From positions 62,001 to 126,000 of the forward strand of contig NZ_QQOH01000002.1 of assembly GCF_003345655.1 (NCBI RefSeq): a stretch of DNA of 64,000 nucleotides, given 5' to 3'. Numbering within the stretch: the first letter of the stretch is position 1; every line of letters begins with the position of its first letter. Shown one piece after another: positions 53,229 to 63,202 of this stretch. Position numbers and translations under genes: made by a program. Below the pieces are notes generated by a model. It searched no databases. It was not told the DNA's origin and was given only the letters and a program-made list of their open reading frames with translations. The DNA comes from Motiliproteus coralliicola. GTDB taxonomy: Bacteria > Pseudomonadota > Gammaproteobacteria > Pseudomonadales > Balneatricaceae.

Positions 53229-54225
53229 TAACAAAACCCTGAATCCGGTCGAGCGGGCCGCAATCCTGATGATGAGCCTTGGTGAGGCCGATGCTGCCGA
53301 AGTGCTCAAGCATATGGGCCCTAAGGAAGTGCAGCGCATCGGTACCGCGATGGCGGAGCTGGCCAATGTGCAGCAGGACCAGGTTGAGGTGGTGATGAGC
53401 GACTTCCTCAATACGGTCGGCAACCAGACCGGTTTAGGGGTGGGCTCGGATGACTATATCCGTACCGTGCTGACCCAGGCGTTGGGGGCGGATAAGGCCG
53501 GCAGTCTGATCGACCGTATTCTGGAGGGTGGCAACACCCGCGGTCTGGACACCTTGAAGTGGATGGAAGCGCGCCAGGTGGCCGATGTGATCCGCTATGA
53601 GCATCCGCAGATCCAGGCGATCGTGGTGTCCTATCTGGACCCGGATCAGGCCGCCCAGGTGATGACCTATTTCGAAGACAAGGTGCGGATCGATATCCTG
53701 ATGCGAATCTCGGCGCTGGAATCGGTTCAGCCGGCGGCGCTGAAGGAGTTGAACGATATTCTCGAGCGCCAGTTTACCGGCGCCGGATCCACCAAGACCA
53801 CCGATATGGGTGGCGTCAAAGTGGTGGCCGATATTATGAACTTCCTCGATACCTCCACCGAGGCTACGGTGATGGAAGCGATTCGCGAGGTCGACGAAGA
53901 CCTGAGTGATGAGATTCAGGACCTGATGTTCGTGTTCGCCAACCTGGCCGATGTCGATGATCGTGCGATCCAGACCATCATGCGTGAGATCTCCACCGAT
54001 ATTCTGGTGGTGGCGTTGAAGGGCGCCGATACCGCGTTGCAGGAGAAGATCTTCAAGAATATGTCCAAGCGTGCCGCCGAGCTGCTGCGTGACGATCTCG
54101 AGGCTTCGCCGCCGGTCAAGCTCAGTGACGTCGAGAATGCCCAGAAAGAGATTCTTACCGTGGCCCGTCGTCTGGCGGACGAGGGCGAGATCATGCTGGG
54201 CGGCGGCGGCGAAGAGATGATCTAA
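53221..54225 (+). CDS. fliG: Flagellar motor switch protein FliG
   Basis: 334 residues. The three armadillo-like domains of FliG are present, with the middle EHPQIQAIVVSYL (the EHPQ motif that binds FliM) and the C-terminal torque helix MREISTDILVVALKGAD. It links FliF to FliM and takes torque from the stators. ATG 53221 overlaps the end of fliF, suggesting translational coupling. Confidence 0.97.
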   Translation: MSDNKTLNPVERAAILMMSLGEADAAEVLKHMGPKEVQRIGTAMAELANVQQDQVEVVMSDFLNTVGNQTGLGVGSDDYIRTVLTQALGADKAGSLIDRILEGGNTRGLDTLKWMEARQVADVIRYEHPQIQAIVVSYLDPDQAAQVMTYFEDKVRIDILMRISALESVQPAALKELNDILERQFTGAGSTKTTDMGGVKVVADIMNFLDTSTEATVMEAIREVDEDLSDEIQDLMFVFANLADVDDRAIQTIMREISTDILVVALKGADTALQEKIFKNMSKRAAELLRDDLEASPPVKLSDVENAQKEILTVARRLADEGEIMLGGGGEEMI

Positions 54226-54325
54226 CGCGGTTGTCAGTCGCCAATGGCGCTATAGTCAGTATGACAGCAGTACCCCGTCCGTCTGGATGGGCGTCTTTGA
54301 TAAAACCTTCCTGCCTGAGGTGGGC

Positions 54326-55093
54326 GTGACTAACAAGAAGACCAGCACCGGGCGGATCCCCGCCGCCGAGTTGAGAGCCTTGAAAACCTGGGATTTCCCC
54401 CGGGTTGGTGGCCAGCATGTGGTGCGTTCGCCGTTTACCGATAAGCAGGCCGATCCGGCCGCACCTCCGCCCGATCGTCCGATCAGTTCGGCGCCGCTGA
54501 CCGTTGCGGAGATGGAAAAGCTGCGCGAGCAGGCGCGTCAGGATGGGCTGGCCGAAGGGTTGGCGCAAGGGCGCCAGCAAGGCCATGCCGAAGGGTTGGA
54601 GAGCGGTCGCAGCGAAGGCTATCAGGCCGCCTATCAACAGGCCGAAGCGGAGATAAGCGCCCTCAAGGGCCGGCTGGCGTCGGCCATTGCTGAGCTGCAG
54701 AAGCCGATGGAGGCTCAGCTCGAAGGGCTGGATCAGGCATTGATGCGGTTGGTGGTCGATACCGCCGAGGCGGTGGTGCGGCGCGAGCTCAAGACTCGAC
54801 CGGAATTGCTGCGTCAGGCGATTGCCGAATCGCTCGATGCGTTGCCGCAGCAGGCCCAGCAGCTGTGTTTCTTTGTTCATCCCGACGACGAGGCCTTGCT
54901 GATTGAGGTGCGTGAGCAGGAGCGGGCCAACTGGGAAGTCGCGGTCGATCCGGCGTTGAGTCCCGGCGGTTTGAGGGTTCGAGGCGAATGCAGCTATCTG
55001 GATTACAGTGTCGAAGCCCGCTTCAGCCAGGTGGTCGAACAGGTGCTGGGAGCCGCCGAGGCGGGTGATGACGATGCCGATCCGGCTGGTTGA
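54326..55093 (+). CDS. fliH: Flagellar export regulator FliH
   Basis: About 255 residues from GTG 54326, preferred because GAGGTGG lies six to ten bases before and the protein then begins [15 protein letters not shown] as other FliH do. The ATG at 54287 in the same frame has no binding site. A GxxxG-like run ([21 protein letters not shown], in part) is the hallmark of FliH, followed by a helical C-terminal half. FliH dimers hold the ATPase FliI. Its end overlaps fliI. Confidence 0.92.
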   Translation: MTNKKTSTGRIPAAELRALKTWDFPRVGGQHVVRSPFTDKQADPAAPPPDRPISSAPLTVAEMEKLREQARQDGLAEGLAQGRQQGHAEGLESGRSEGYQAAYQQAEAEISALKGRLASAIAELQKPMEAQLEGLDQALMRLVVDTAEAVVRRELKTRPELLRQAIAESLDALPQQAQQLCFFVHPDDEALLIEVREQERANWEVAVDPALSPGGLRVRGECSYLDYSVEARFSQVVEQVLGAAEAGDDDADPAG

Positions 55094-56465
55094 GCGGCTG
55101 CAGCAACGCAGTCAGCGACCGTTGCGCCCATCGGAACCGGCTGTGCAGGGGCAGATCACCCGGCTGGTCGGTCTGACCCTGGAGGCCAAAGGGCTTCGCA
55201 GTGCGATCGGCAGTTATTGTCGGATCGAGGTCAACCCGTCGCTGTCGGTGGAGGCCGAGGTGGTGGGCTTTGGCGATGACAGTATCTTCCTGATGCCGCT
55301 GGAGCCGATCGAAGGACTCTACCCTGGCGCCAAGGTCAGGCCGCTCAGTGGCGGTAGCAAGGTGCCGGTCGGTCCGCAGCTACTGGGGCGGATCCTGAAC
55401 GGTGTCGGACAGCCGTTGGATGATCGTGGGCCGCTTAATGCCGAGGCCGAGGTCGGACTTAGCGGTCCGACCATCAATCCGCTCTCTCGTCAGCCGATTC
55501 ATCAGCCGCTCGATGTCGGTATCAAGGCGATCAACGCGATGCTTAGCGTCGGTCGGGGGCAGCGACTGGGATTGTTCGCCGGTTCCGGGGTCGGTAAGTC
55601 GGTGTTGCTGGGGATGATGACCCGTTTTACCGAGGCCGAGATCATCGTGGTCGGGCTGATCGGCGAGCGGGGTCGAGAAGTTAAAGAGTTTATCGATCAC
55701 AGTCTCGGTCCGCAGGGGTTGGCCCGCTCGGTAGTGGTGGCGTCGCCGGCCGATGACTCGCCATTGATGCGTTTGCGCGCCTCGGAGTTGGCGTCACGGA
55801 TCGCCGAGCACTTCCGTGATCAGGGTAAGAACGTGTTGCTGCTGATGGATTCGTTGACCCGCTACGCCCAAGCCCAGCGCGAGATCGCGTTGGCGGTGGG
55901 GGAGCCGCCGGCGACCAAGGGTTATCCGCCGTCGGTGTTTGCGCGATTGCCGAAGCTGGTGGAGCGGGCCGGTAACGGCGCCGAGGGAAGTGGCTCCATT
56001 ACCGCTTTCTATACCGTGCTGACCGAGGGCGATGATCAGCAGGATCCGATCGCCGACGCCGCCCGGGCGATTCTGGACGGCCATATCGTGCTGTCGCGGC
56101 AGTTGGCCGAAGAGGGACACTATCCGGCCATCGATATCGAGGCTTCGATCAGCCGGGCGATGCCCCAGGTGGTGGCGCCGCAGCATCTTCAGATGGCGCA
56201 GCAGCTCAAGCAGATCTACTCCCGTTTTCAGCAGAACCGTGATCTGATCAGTGTCGGCGCCTATGTGGCGGGCTCGGATCCGGAGATCGATCGGGCCATC
56301 GAGCGGGTTCCTCATTTCCGTCAATTCCTACGCCAGGGGCTGGATGAGAGCGTGAGTTTCCTCGACAGCATGCAGCAGTTGGTACAGGTGTTGACGCCAC
56401 CTCCGGCACCGGAAACTCAGCAGCTGCAGCCGGTCGCGGCGATGACGCCGCCACAGCCTGGCTAG
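55068..56465 (+). CDS. fliI: Flagellar type III export ATPase FliI
   Basis: 465 residues from ATG 55068; a second ATG at 55074 is possible. The F1-beta-like ATPase domain has Walker A GSGVGKS (about 172-178), the [10 protein letters not shown] segment and Walker [14 protein letters not shown]. It energises unfolding and loading of flagellar substrates. It overlaps fliH by 26 bp. The last 25 residues are a Pro/Gln-rich tail not seen in E. coli FliI. Confidence 0.96.
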   Translation: MTMPIRLVERLQQRSQRPLRPSEPAVQGQITRLVGLTLEAKGLRSAIGSYCRIEVNPSLSVEAEVVGFGDDSIFLMPLEPIEGLYPGAKVRPLSGGSKVPVGPQLLGRILNGVGQPLDDRGPLNAEAEVGLSGPTINPLSRQPIHQPLDVGIKAINAMLSVGRGQRLGLFAGSGVGKSVLLGMMTRFTEAEIIVVGLIGERGREVKEFIDHSLGPQGLARSVVVASPADDSPLMRLRASELASRIAEHFRDQGKNVLLLMDSLTRYAQAQREIALAVGEPPATKGYPPSVFARLPKLVERAGNGAEGSGSITAFYTVLTEGDDQQDPIADAARAILDGHIVLSRQLAEEGHYPAIDIEASISRAMPQVVAPQHLQMAQQLKQIYSRFQQNRDLISVGAYVAGSDPEIDRAIERVPHFRQFLRQGLDESVSFLDSMQQLVQVLTPPPAPETQQLQPVAAMTPPQPG

Positions 56466-56475
56466 GGGTTGAGCC

Positions 56476-56925
56476 ATGAAACGATCGAAGCGCCTGCGAC
56501 CGGTCCAGCATCTGGCGGAACGTCGTCGTAAGGAGGCTGAGCAGCAGCTGGGAGCGGCCCAGCAGCAGCTGCTCGCCGAGCAGCAGAAGTTGGTTCAGTT
56601 GGAGCAATACCTGGCCGACTATCAGCAGAGTCTGTTGCAGACCGGTCGCGATGGTGTCGCTATCGATCAATTGCAGCGGCTGCAGTCGTTCAAGCACCGT
56701 TTGTTGGATGCATTGGCTCAGCAGCGTCGCCAGATCGAGTTCTGTCGTCAATTGCTCGACCGTGCCAAGCAGACTTGGCATCAGGCCAGCGGTCGCGAGC
56801 GGGCGATGGAGTCGTTGATCGATCGGGCGGCGCAGCAGGAGGCGCGTGATGAAGAGAAGCTGCTGCAGAAACAGATCGATGAGCTGGCTCAGAGTCGGCG
56901 CTCTCGCCCTCGGGTCGATGGCTAG
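56476..56925 (+). CDS. fliJ: Flagellar export chaperone FliJ
   Basis: 149 residues forming one long antiparallel coiled coil (RRKEAEQQLGAAQQQLLAEQ; QQEARDEEKLLQKQIDEL), as in FliJ. It is the central stalk of the FliI ring and cycles export chaperones. ATG 56476 after GGGGTTGAG, 10 bp after fliI. Last gene of the fliE operon. Confidence 0.92.
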   Translation: MKRSKRLRPVQHLAERRRKEAEQQLGAAQQQLLAEQQKLVQLEQYLADYQQSLLQTGRDGVAIDQLQRLQSFKHRLLDALAQQRRQIEFCRQLLDRAKQTWHQASGRERAMESLIDRAAQQEARDEEKLLQKQIDELAQSRRSRPRVDG

Positions 56926-57009
56926 CACGGGTTAGCTGCTGATCTGCCACCCTTTCAACTTGAGCCTGAATAGGCTCGCTCCCCTCATGTGTAGATAAGA
57001 TTTCCAGAT

Positions 57010-57025
57010 TGGCCTTTTCTTTGCA
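57010..57025 (+). promoter_or_regulatory. Sigma-54 promoter of fliK
   Basis: TGGCCT (57010-57015), five bases, TTGCA (57021-57025): invariant GG and GC correctly spaced, two mismatches in the -24 hexamer. It lies 33 bp before the fliK ATG. Confidence 0.7.
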
Positions 57026-57057
57026 GTGTCCTACTCAGCGATAGTCAGGAGAAAGCC

Positions 57058-58719
57058 ATGTCTTCGATGCCGATGATTGCACCCGGACCCATTTCGGCCG
57101 GGGCTTCGGGTAGCGTCAATAGCGCTGATCCCCAGCAGGCTGGGGCTCAGGATGCGTTTGAGCAACTCTTTATTCAGTTGATGCAGCAGATTCAGGCAGC
57201 GCTGGAACAGGGGCCGGTGGAGCCCGGGGTTGAAGGCGCTGCTTTGCCGCAGGACGGCGAAGCCTTGCCGCCCGAGCTGTTGGCGGAGTTGGAAGCCTTT
57301 GCCGCTCAGTTGTCTGAGCCGGTCGATCCCGCTCAGCTGCAGCAAGCACTGGAGCAACTTCAGACTGATGCGGTTCCGGTCGATCAGTCGCGTCAGCTAC
57401 TGCAGGCGGCGATGCTGCTGCAGGATGCACGCAGACAGTCCGGCGAAGAGGTTGAGCCTTTGCCCGAGCTGCTACAGCAAATGCGGCAGCTCGATCCTGT
57501 TGATCCAGACCGCCAGGGCGCTGACCGTAATGGGCAGGCTGACGTGGCGCGCTCGATCGATGAGCTGTTGCAGCTCGCCCATCGGCTTCGCAATCAGGGC
57601 GACTCCGGCGCTGATGCCAAGCGAGAGACGGCGGCGGGCGATCCGGTAGAGAAGCCAGCGCAGATAGTGTCGGAACAGCCGGCTGAGAAGGTGGAGACAT
57701 CGGAGCCGGTGTTGGCGGAGTCCTCATCTGCGGGAGACAAGGCAGGGGCTACGTTGGGCGAGGCCGTTAGCGCCATCGCAAGCGACAAGTCGACAGCGCC
57801 GACGGCAGCTGACGAAGCTCCTGTGGCGGTAGCGGCAGGGTCGTCCCAGGTGGTAAAGGAGGCGGTTCCGGTTGCCGCGGCTGCATCCGAGACAGCGACC
57901 CGGGCGGTATCCCAGGGGGCTGGGGTGGAGCCGGTCAGAGGTGGTCCAGTTGAATCGACCAGAGCGGCAGAGGCAGCCAATCAGGCGGCTACCGTCAGGG
58001 CAGAGCAGGGCTCGCCGGATGGCCGCTCCGGGCGTGGCGACTCCTCCGGTGAGGGGCAGCGTGAAGGCGCGCGTGATCAGGGATTGGCGCGCTGGTCTGA
58101 CCTGCGTGATTCGGTGGTGGCCCAGGGGCAGAAGCTGGTTCAGGCCGAGAATGCCTTCAAAAATATGATGGCTTCGCAGTCGACAGTGGTGCGCCAGGGT
58201 GACAGTGTCAGTCTGGCCCAGGCCAGCAGCAATGCCAGTTTGACTCAGTTGCAACAGGCTTATCAGGGTAATTCACAGTCCGGAATCGTACTGGGGTTGG
58301 GTGAGCGTTTCGGCGGCGAGCGCTGGAATGCCGCAGCGTCGCAGCGAATTGTCTGGATGGCCGGTCAGAATGTCGGTCATGCCGAGCTGCGGCTGGATCC
58401 GCCCGAGCTGGGTAGTCTTAATGTGCGTCTGAATCTGCAGGGTGAACAGGCCAGTCTGAGTTTTACCAGCCCTCACGCCCATGTGCGCGATGCGTTGGAG
58501 CAGCAGATGCCCCGACTGCGGGAGATGCTGGCGGAAAGCGGTATCGAACTGACCGATTCGAATGTGTCGGATCAACCCCAGGCGGGGGCTTCCGGCGAGC
58601 AGGAGTATCGGGGTGATGGTGACGCTCCCGATGCGGCCGACCTGGAGCTGGCGTCGATCGCCGACGAGCAGCTCTCTGGGGCTCGAATGAGTTTGTCGCT
58701 GGTTGACTATTACGCCTGA
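57058..58719 (+). CDS. fliK: Flagellar hook-length control protein FliK
   Basis: 553 residues. The first 400 are low-complexity, rich in Gln, Ala, Glu and Pro, as expected for the molecular ruler. The C-terminal substrate-switch domain (about 440-530) carries the conserved AELRLDPPELGSLNVRL (in part) and DALEQQMPRLREMLAESGI. FliK measures the hook and tells FlhB to switch export to filament proteins. The long FlgE subunits suggest matched hook changes. ATG 57058 after CAGGAG. Confidence 0.94.
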   Translation: MSSMPMIAPGPISAGASGSVNSADPQQAGAQDAFEQLFIQLMQQIQAALEQGPVEPGVEGAALPQDGEALPPELLAELEAFAAQLSEPVDPAQLQQALEQLQTDAVPVDQSRQLLQAAMLLQDARRQSGEEVEPLPELLQQMRQLDPVDPDRQGADRNGQADVARSIDELLQLAHRLRNQGDSGADAKRETAAGDPVEKPAQIVSEQPAEKVETSEPVLAESSSAGDKAGATLGEAVSAIASDKSTAPTAADEAPVAVAAGSSQVVKEAVPVAAAASETATRAVSQGAGVEPVRGGPVESTRAAEAANQAATVRAEQGSPDGRSGRGDSSGEGQREGARDQGLARWSDLRDSVVAQGQKLVQAENAFKNMMASQSTVVRQGDSVSLAQASSNASLTQLQQAYQGNSQSGIVLGLGERFGGERWNAAASQRIVWMAGQNVGHAELRLDPPELGSLNVRLNLQGEQASLSFTSPHAHVRDALEQQMPRLREMLAESGIELTDSNVSDQPQAGASGEQEYRGDGDAPDAADLELASIADEQLSGARMSLSLVDYYA

Positions 58720-58734
58720 TTTTCAAGGTCTTGA

Positions 58735-58746
58735 GGTAGGCCTACC
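58735..58746. other. 12-bp perfect palindrome between fliK and fliL
   Basis: GGTAGGCCTACC at 58735-58746 is fully self-complementary, 16 bases after the fliK stop. Without a loop it is more likely a DNA-binding dyad or chance. Two AT-rich -10-like boxes follow at about 58759-58768. Confidence 0.3.
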
Positions 58747-58827
58747 CGGGCGTCAATTATGATATAGTCGTCGCTTTGCGGCAGGGCTGGCAGCGTCTGC
58801 AGCGGTGATCTGAGCAAAGAGGACGTT

Positions 58828-59343
58828 ATGGCTGACGAGAAAGCGCCGGAAGAGGGCGCCGAAGAGGCACCCAAAGGCGGTAAGAAGAAGCTGCTGATTA
58901 TCATCATTGCGGCGGTGGTACTGCTGGCCGGTGGCGGTGCGGCGGCGTTTTTCCTGCTCGGCGGTGACGAGGCTCCGGCAGAAGCGCAGGTCGAGGAGGT
59001 CCGCAAAGAGGCGATCTACGTCAAGCTGCGTACCCTTGGCGGCAAGCCGTCGTTTATCAACACCTTCCAAGAGAAGACCGGGCGGCAGCGTTTCCTGCAG
59101 ATCTTTGCCGAGGCGATGACTCGTGATCAGGAAGTGGCCGATGCGCTGAACAAGCATATGCCGTTGGTGGTGCATCAATTATCGACGCTGTTTGCTTCGC
59201 AGGAATTCAAAGTGTTGCAGACTACCGAAGGTAAGCAGCAGTTGCGCAAGGAATCGACTCGGGCGCTGCAGGAACTGATGCAGAAAGAGATCGGCCGCCC
59301 TGGTGTTGAAGAGGTGTTCTTCACCAATTTTGTGATGCAATAG
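58828..59343 (+). CDS. fliL: Flagellar basal body-associated protein FliL
   Basis: 171 residues. An acidic N-terminus and Lys-rich stretch precede one membrane helix (about 27-48, LLIIIIAAVVLLAGGGAAAFF in part). The periplasmic domain ends with the FliL motif VEEVFFTNFVMQ. It surrounds the stator units and supports torque. ATG 58828 after GAGG. First gene of the fliLMNOPQR-flhB run. Confidence 0.95.
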   Translation: MADEKAPEEGAEEAPKGGKKKLLIIIIAAVVLLAGGGAAAFFLLGGDEAPAEAQVEEVRKEAIYVKLRTLGGKPSFINTFQEKTGRQRFLQIFAEAMTRDQEVADALNKHMPLVVHQLSTLFASQEFKVLQTTEGKQQLRKESTRALQELMQKEIGRPGVEEVFFTNFVMQ

Positions 59344-59354
59344 GACCAGAATCG

Positions 59355-60326
59355 ATGAGCGTTCAGGATCTACTGTCACAGGATGAAATCGATGCGCTGT
59401 TACACGGCGTAGACGACGGTGACATCGATACCGATGACGAGGTCGAGGAGGGCAGTGCCCAATCCTACGACCTGACCAGCCAGGAGCGTATCGTCCGGGG
59501 TCGGATGCCGACCCTGGAGATGATCAACGAGCGTTTTGCCCGCTACACCCGTATCTCGCTGTTCAATATCCTGCGCCGAAGCGCCGATGTGTCCGTCGGC
59601 GGGGTGCAGATTCTCAAGTTCGGCGAATATGTCCACACCCTCTACGTACCAACCAGTCTGAATCTGGTCAAGATCCGGCCGCTACGCGGCACCAGCTTGT
59701 TTATTATGGATGCCAAGCTGGTATTTAAGCTGGTGGATAACTTCTTTGGCGGTGATGGCCGGCACGCCAAGATCGAAGGTCGTGAATTCACTCCGACCGA
59801 AACCCGTATCGTGCAGATGCTGCTGAGTCAGATCTTTGTCGATCTGCGTGAAGCCTGGGCACCGGTACTTAAGATTGAATTTGATTACGTCAATTCCGAA
59901 GTGAATCCGGCGATGGCCAATATCGTCAGTCCCAGTGAAGTGGTGGTGGTTAGCACCTTCCATATCGAGCTGGATGGCGGTGGTGGCGATTTCCATGTCA
60001 CCATGCCCTATTCGATGCTGGAACCGATCCGTGAGATCCTCGATGCCGGGGTGCAGAGCGATACCGACGAGAAAGATGAGCGCTGGGTCAATGCGCTGCG
60101 CTCGGATATTATGGATGCAAAGGTGGGGTTGGAGCTGACTGTTGCGGCCAGAAAGATTTCGCTACGGGATATCCTGGAGATGGAAGCCGGTGATGTGATC
60201 CCGGTGGATATTCCCGATCAGTTGGTGATGACCGCCAATGGGGTGCCGACGTTTAACTGCCGATTGGGGCGGTCTCGGCATAATCTGGCGGTGAAGATCG
60301 TCGATCAGGTCAAACGGGATACCTGA
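59355..60326 (+). CDS. fliM: Flagellar motor switch protein FliM
   Basis: 323 residues. The N-terminal LLSQDEIDALLHG is the CheY-P binding helix. The middle GGXG region reads FFGGDGRHAKIEGREFTPTE (in part), and the C-terminal SpoA domain includes NCRLGRSRHNLAVKI. It forms the C ring wall. ATG 59355, 11 bp after fliL. Confidence 0.97.
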   Translation: MSVQDLLSQDEIDALLHGVDDGDIDTDDEVEEGSAQSYDLTSQERIVRGRMPTLEMINERFARYTRISLFNILRRSADVSVGGVQILKFGEYVHTLYVPTSLNLVKIRPLRGTSLFIMDAKLVFKLVDNFFGGDGRHAKIEGREFTPTETRIVQMLLSQIFVDLREAWAPVLKIEFDYVNSEVNPAMANIVSPSEVVVVSTFHIELDGGGGDFHVTMPYSMLEPIREILDAGVQSDTDEKDERWVNALRSDIMDAKVGLELTVAARKISLRDILEMEAGDVIPVDIPDQLVMTANGVPTFNCRLGRSRHNLAVKIVDQVKRDT

Positions 60327-60387
60327 TGCGCCCCTCCGGGCGCTCTGATGGTGGTTGAGAGAAGATGCTGGTTGAGAGAAGCAGGGC

Positions 60388-60858
60388 ATGAGTGACGAAA
60401 ACGAAACGTCAAATCCAGACGAACAAGCGATGGCTGACGAGTGGGCTGCGGCGCTGGATGAGCAGGAAGCCAGCGGCGGTAGTGATGTCGATGATGTCTG
60501 GGCCGAAGCGATGGCCGAACAGGGGGTCGATCCCGATGCCGATCCGGTGAATCTGGACGAGCTGCATGACGAGTCGGTGCCACAAGCGGTGTCCGACAAT
60601 CCCGACTTGGAGGTGATTCTCGATATCCCGGTCAGTCTGTCGATGGAGGTCGGTGAGACCGAGATTGCGATCCGCAACCTGCTGCAGCTCAGCCAGGGAT
60701 CGGTCATTGAACTGGATCGGATGGCCGGTGAGCCGCTGGATGTTAAGGTGAACGGTACGCTGATCGCTCATGGCGAGGTGGTGGTGGTTAACGATCGCTT
60801 CGGTATCCGTCTGACCGACGTGGTCAGTCCGACCGAGCGGATCAGGAAGCTACGTTGA
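60388..60858 (+). CDS. fliN: Flagellar motor switch protein FliN
   Basis: 156 residues. An acidic Asp/Glu/Ala-rich N-terminal half precedes the SpoA domain (LEVILDIPVSLSMEVGETEI, then LDRMAGEPLDVKVNGTLIA and DRFGIRLTDVVSPTERI). It forms the bottom of the C ring and binds FliH. ATG 60388 after AGCAGGG. It overlaps the fliO start by four bases (TTGA). Confidence 0.96.
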   Translation: MSDENETSNPDEQAMADEWAAALDEQEASGGSDVDDVWAEAMAEQGVDPDADPVNLDELHDESVPQAVSDNPDLEVILDIPVSLSMEVGETEIAIRNLLQLSQGSVIELDRMAGEPLDVKVNGTLIAHGEVVVVNDRFGIRLTDVVSPTERIRKLR

Positions 60859-61373
60859 AGCGTCCGCAATCTCTGTTGTTTTTCATCGTTACTTCGCTTC
60901 TGGCGCTGCTGCCTGCGATTTCCCTGGCTGAAATTGCTGCCAGTTCGGCGGCGCCGTCTATTGTCGGGGTTCGCACCCAGGATTTCGATTATGCCGCTTT
61001 AGCCCAGCTGGTGGTTGGCCTGGTGCTGGTGTTGCTGCTGTTTGTGGTGCTGGCCTGGCTGGTTAAACGCAGCGGGGTGGCCGGTGGTTTTGCTCATTCC
61101 CGTATGAAAGTGATCTCCACGCTGCCGCTGGGTGCCCGCGAGCGGGCGGTGCTGGTGCAGGTGGGCGATCGTCAGCTGCTGCTGGGGGTGGCGCCGGGAC
61201 GGGTAAGTCTGCTGCAAAGCTTTGATAAGCCAGTCATCGAAGAGACTCAGCCGGCCCCTGCTTTCTCTAAGTGGCTTAATCGAGCGGTGGCTGAGCAGCA
61301 ATCTTCAAGTCGTAAACAAACCGATCAGGCTGAAACGGATGTCGCCAGCCCTTCAGGGGGAGAGCGTGGTTAG
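60855..61373 (+). CDS. fliO: Flagellar biosynthetic protein FliO
   Basis: 172 residues. A signal-like hydrophobic N-terminus ([19 protein letters not shown]) is followed by a membrane helix at about 50-70 and the cytosolic FliO domain ([25 protein letters not shown], in part). FliO helps FliP assemble into the export gate. The start TTG 60855 overlaps the fliN stop, a coupling arrangement. Confidence 0.9.
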   Translation: MKRPQSLLFFIVTSLLALLPAISLAEIAASSAAPSIVGVRTQDFDYAALAQLVVGLVLVLLLFVVLAWLVKRSGVAGGFAHSRMKVISTLPLGARERAVLVQVGDRQLLLGVAPGRVSLLQSFDKPVIEETQPAPAFSKWLNRAVAEQQSSSRKQTDQAETDVASPSGGERG

Positions 61374-62127
61374 GTTGTTGAGTGTGTTGTCAAAATTACT
61401 GATCGGTTTGGGGTTTTGTTTACTGCCAACGCTGGCGTTGGCCGAGGTCGGCGGTATCGATGCGGTGACCGTGACGACCGGAGAGGATGGTAGCCAGAGT
61501 TACTCGGTAACGCTGCAGATTCTGATCCTGATGACGATGCTGACGTTCCTGCCAGCCATCGTCATGATGATGACCTCGTTTACCCGGATCGTGATCGTGT
61601 TTGCCATCCTGCGGCAGGCGCTGGGTCTGCAGCAGTCGCCGTCGAATCAGGTGTTGGTGGGGCTGGCGCTGTTTCTGACCTTTTTTATCATGACGCCGGT
61701 GCTCGATAAGGTAAACGCGCAGGCGGTGCAGCCCTATCTGAACGAAGAGCTTGGGGCGCTTGAGACGATCGAGCGGGCGGCGCAACCGTTCCGTGAGTTT
61801 ATGCTGTCGCAGACCCGAGAGAGCGATATCGAGCTGTTTGTGCGGATCTCCGGGCTGGAGCAGGTCGAGTCTCCCGAGGCCTTGCCGTTGAGTATTCTGG
61901 TCCCCGCGTTTGTCACCAGCGAGCTGAAAACCGCGTTCCAGATCGGCTTTATGATCTATATCCCATTCCTGATCATTGATATGGTGGTAGCCAGTGTATT
62001 GATGGCGATGGGTATGATGATGCTGTCGCCGATCATTATCTCGCTGCCGTTCAAGTTGATGCTGTTTGTGTTGGTGGATGGTTGGGCGATGGTGATCGGA
62101 ACCCTGGCCGCCAGCTTTGGAACCTGA
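61366..62127 (+). CDS. fliP: Flagellar export gate protein FliP
   Basis: 253 residues from GTG 61366, which has GGGGGAG four to ten bases upstream and gives a family-length protein with a cleavable signal ([16 protein letters not shown]). An in-frame start at 61222 would extend into fliO and is unlikely. FliP signatures are present: [21 protein letters not shown] (in part), [15 protein letters not shown] and the C-terminal [22 protein letters not shown] (in part). It forms the core of the export gate with FliQ and FliR. Confidence 0.96.
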   Translation: MVRLLSVLSKLLIGLGFCLLPTLALAEVGGIDAVTVTTGEDGSQSYSVTLQILILMTMLTFLPAIVMMMTSFTRIVIVFAILRQALGLQQSPSNQVLVGLALFLTFFIMTPVLDKVNAQAVQPYLNEELGALETIERAAQPFREFMLSQTRESDIELFVRISGLEQVESPEALPLSILVPAFVTSELKTAFQIGFMIYIPFLIIDMVVASVLMAMGMMMLSPIIISLPFKLMLFVLVDGWAMVIGTLAASFGT

Positions 62128-62141
62128 CTGAGGGTGCGCCG

Positions 62142-62411
62142 ATGACTCCCGAAGTGGTACTGGATCTTTACCGACAGGCTTTCTTTCTGATCATTCTGAT
62201 CGTTGCGGTGCTGGTGGTGCCCAGCCTGGTGGTGGGATTGGTGATCGCAACCTTCCAGGCCGCTACCCAGATCAACGAACAGACCCTGAGCTTTCTGCCC
62301 CGTCTGATCGTGACGCTGGCCACCATTATGTGGACCGGTCCCTGGATCGTCAGCGAGATCACCAGCTTCTTTAATTTCCTGTTCCATAACATCCCGATTA
62401 TGATCGGCTAG
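62142..62411 (+). CDS. fliQ: Flagellar export gate protein FliQ
   Basis: 89 residues with two membrane helices; the start MTPEVVLDLYRQAFF and the motif FQAATQINEQTLSFLPRL are diagnostic. ATG 62142 is chosen because it gives the standard length and follows GAGGG. An ORF start at 62082 lies inside fliP and adds unrelated residues. It winds around the FliP-FliR core. Confidence 0.96.
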   Translation: MTPEVVLDLYRQAFFLIILIVAVLVVPSLVVGLVIATFQAATQINEQTLSFLPRLIVTLATIMWTGPWIVSEITSFFNFLFHNIPIMIG

Positions 62412-62425
62412 CAGATCACGGACCC

Positions 62426-63202
62426 ATGATCGAAATCAGTATTCCGGAACTGGTCGAGATGATGAACGGCTTTCTGTGGCCGTTGTTCCGAATTTCCAGC
62501 TTCTTTATGGCGGTGCCGTTGATCGGAACCCAGTTGGTGCCGGTGCGTGTCCGTCTGTCGCTGGCGCTGGCCGTAACCCTGGTGGTGGTGCCATTGCTGC
62601 CGCCGATGCCGGTTATCGAAGGATTGTCGCCTGAAATGCTGATAATCATTGTGCAGCAGATGATCATCGGTTTTGTGCTGGGTTTTATGGTGCAGGTGCT
62701 GTTCCAGCTGTTTATCGTGGTCGGTCAGGTGATCTCCAACCAGATGGGTCTGGGGTTTGCGTCGATCTCTGACCCGGTCAACGGGGTCAGTGTGGTGGCG
62801 TTGTCGCAGCTGTACCTGATGATCGTAATGATGCTGTTTCTGGCCTTTAATGGTCATCAGGTGCTGATCGAAGTGATCGTCACCAGCTTCCATATCATGC
62901 CGGTCGGGGCGAGCGTATCGCGTGATGTATTCTGGGAGGTGGCTTCCGCCGGGAGCTGGATGTTCGCCGGGGCGGTGCTGATGGCGTTGCCGGCGGTGAT
63001 CGCGTTGCTGATCGTCAACTTTGCCTTCGGCATCATGACCAAGGCGGCGCCACAGCTGAACGTGTTCGCGATTGGTTTCCCGTTCACGATGCTGTTCGGG
63101 TTGTTTATCGTCTGGGTCAGTCTGGCGGGCTTTCTGGGTCAGTACCAGCGTATTGCATCCCAGGCGCTGGGTGAAATTAGCCGTATGTTGGGTGGGGGAT
63201 GA
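62426..63202 (+). CDS. fliR: Flagellar export gate protein FliR
   Basis: 258 residues with six to eight membrane helices. Typical segments are FRISSFFMAVPLIGTQLVPVRVRL (in part), IGFVLGFMVQVLFQL and QMGLGFASISDPVNG. FliR completes the FliPQR export gate. ATG 62426, 14 bp after fliQ. The stop TGA (63200-63202) abuts the inverted-repeat element that separates it from flhB. Confidence 0.96.
   Translation: MIEISIPELVEMMNGFLWPLFRISSFFMAVPLIGTQLVPVRVRLSLALAVTLVVVPLLPPMPVIEGLSPEMLIIIVQQMIIGFVLGFMVQVLFQLFIVVGQVISNQMGLGFASISDPVNGVSVVALSQLYLMIVMMLFLAFNGHQVLIEVIVTSFHIMPVGASVSRDVFWEVASAGSWMFAGAVLMALPAVIALLIVNFAFGIMTKAAPQLNVFAIGFPFTMLFGLFIVWVSLAGFLGQYQRIASQALGEISRMLGGG

Noticed and set aside
58788-58803. 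TGGCAG followed by TGCAG before fliL
   Set aside because: The spacing between the GG and GC elements is wrong by one to two bases, so it is not a sigma-54 site.
61222-61365. Longer N-terminus for FliP
   Set aside because: It would overlap most of the fliO 3' end, while GTG 61366 has a strong ribosome binding site and gives the usual length.
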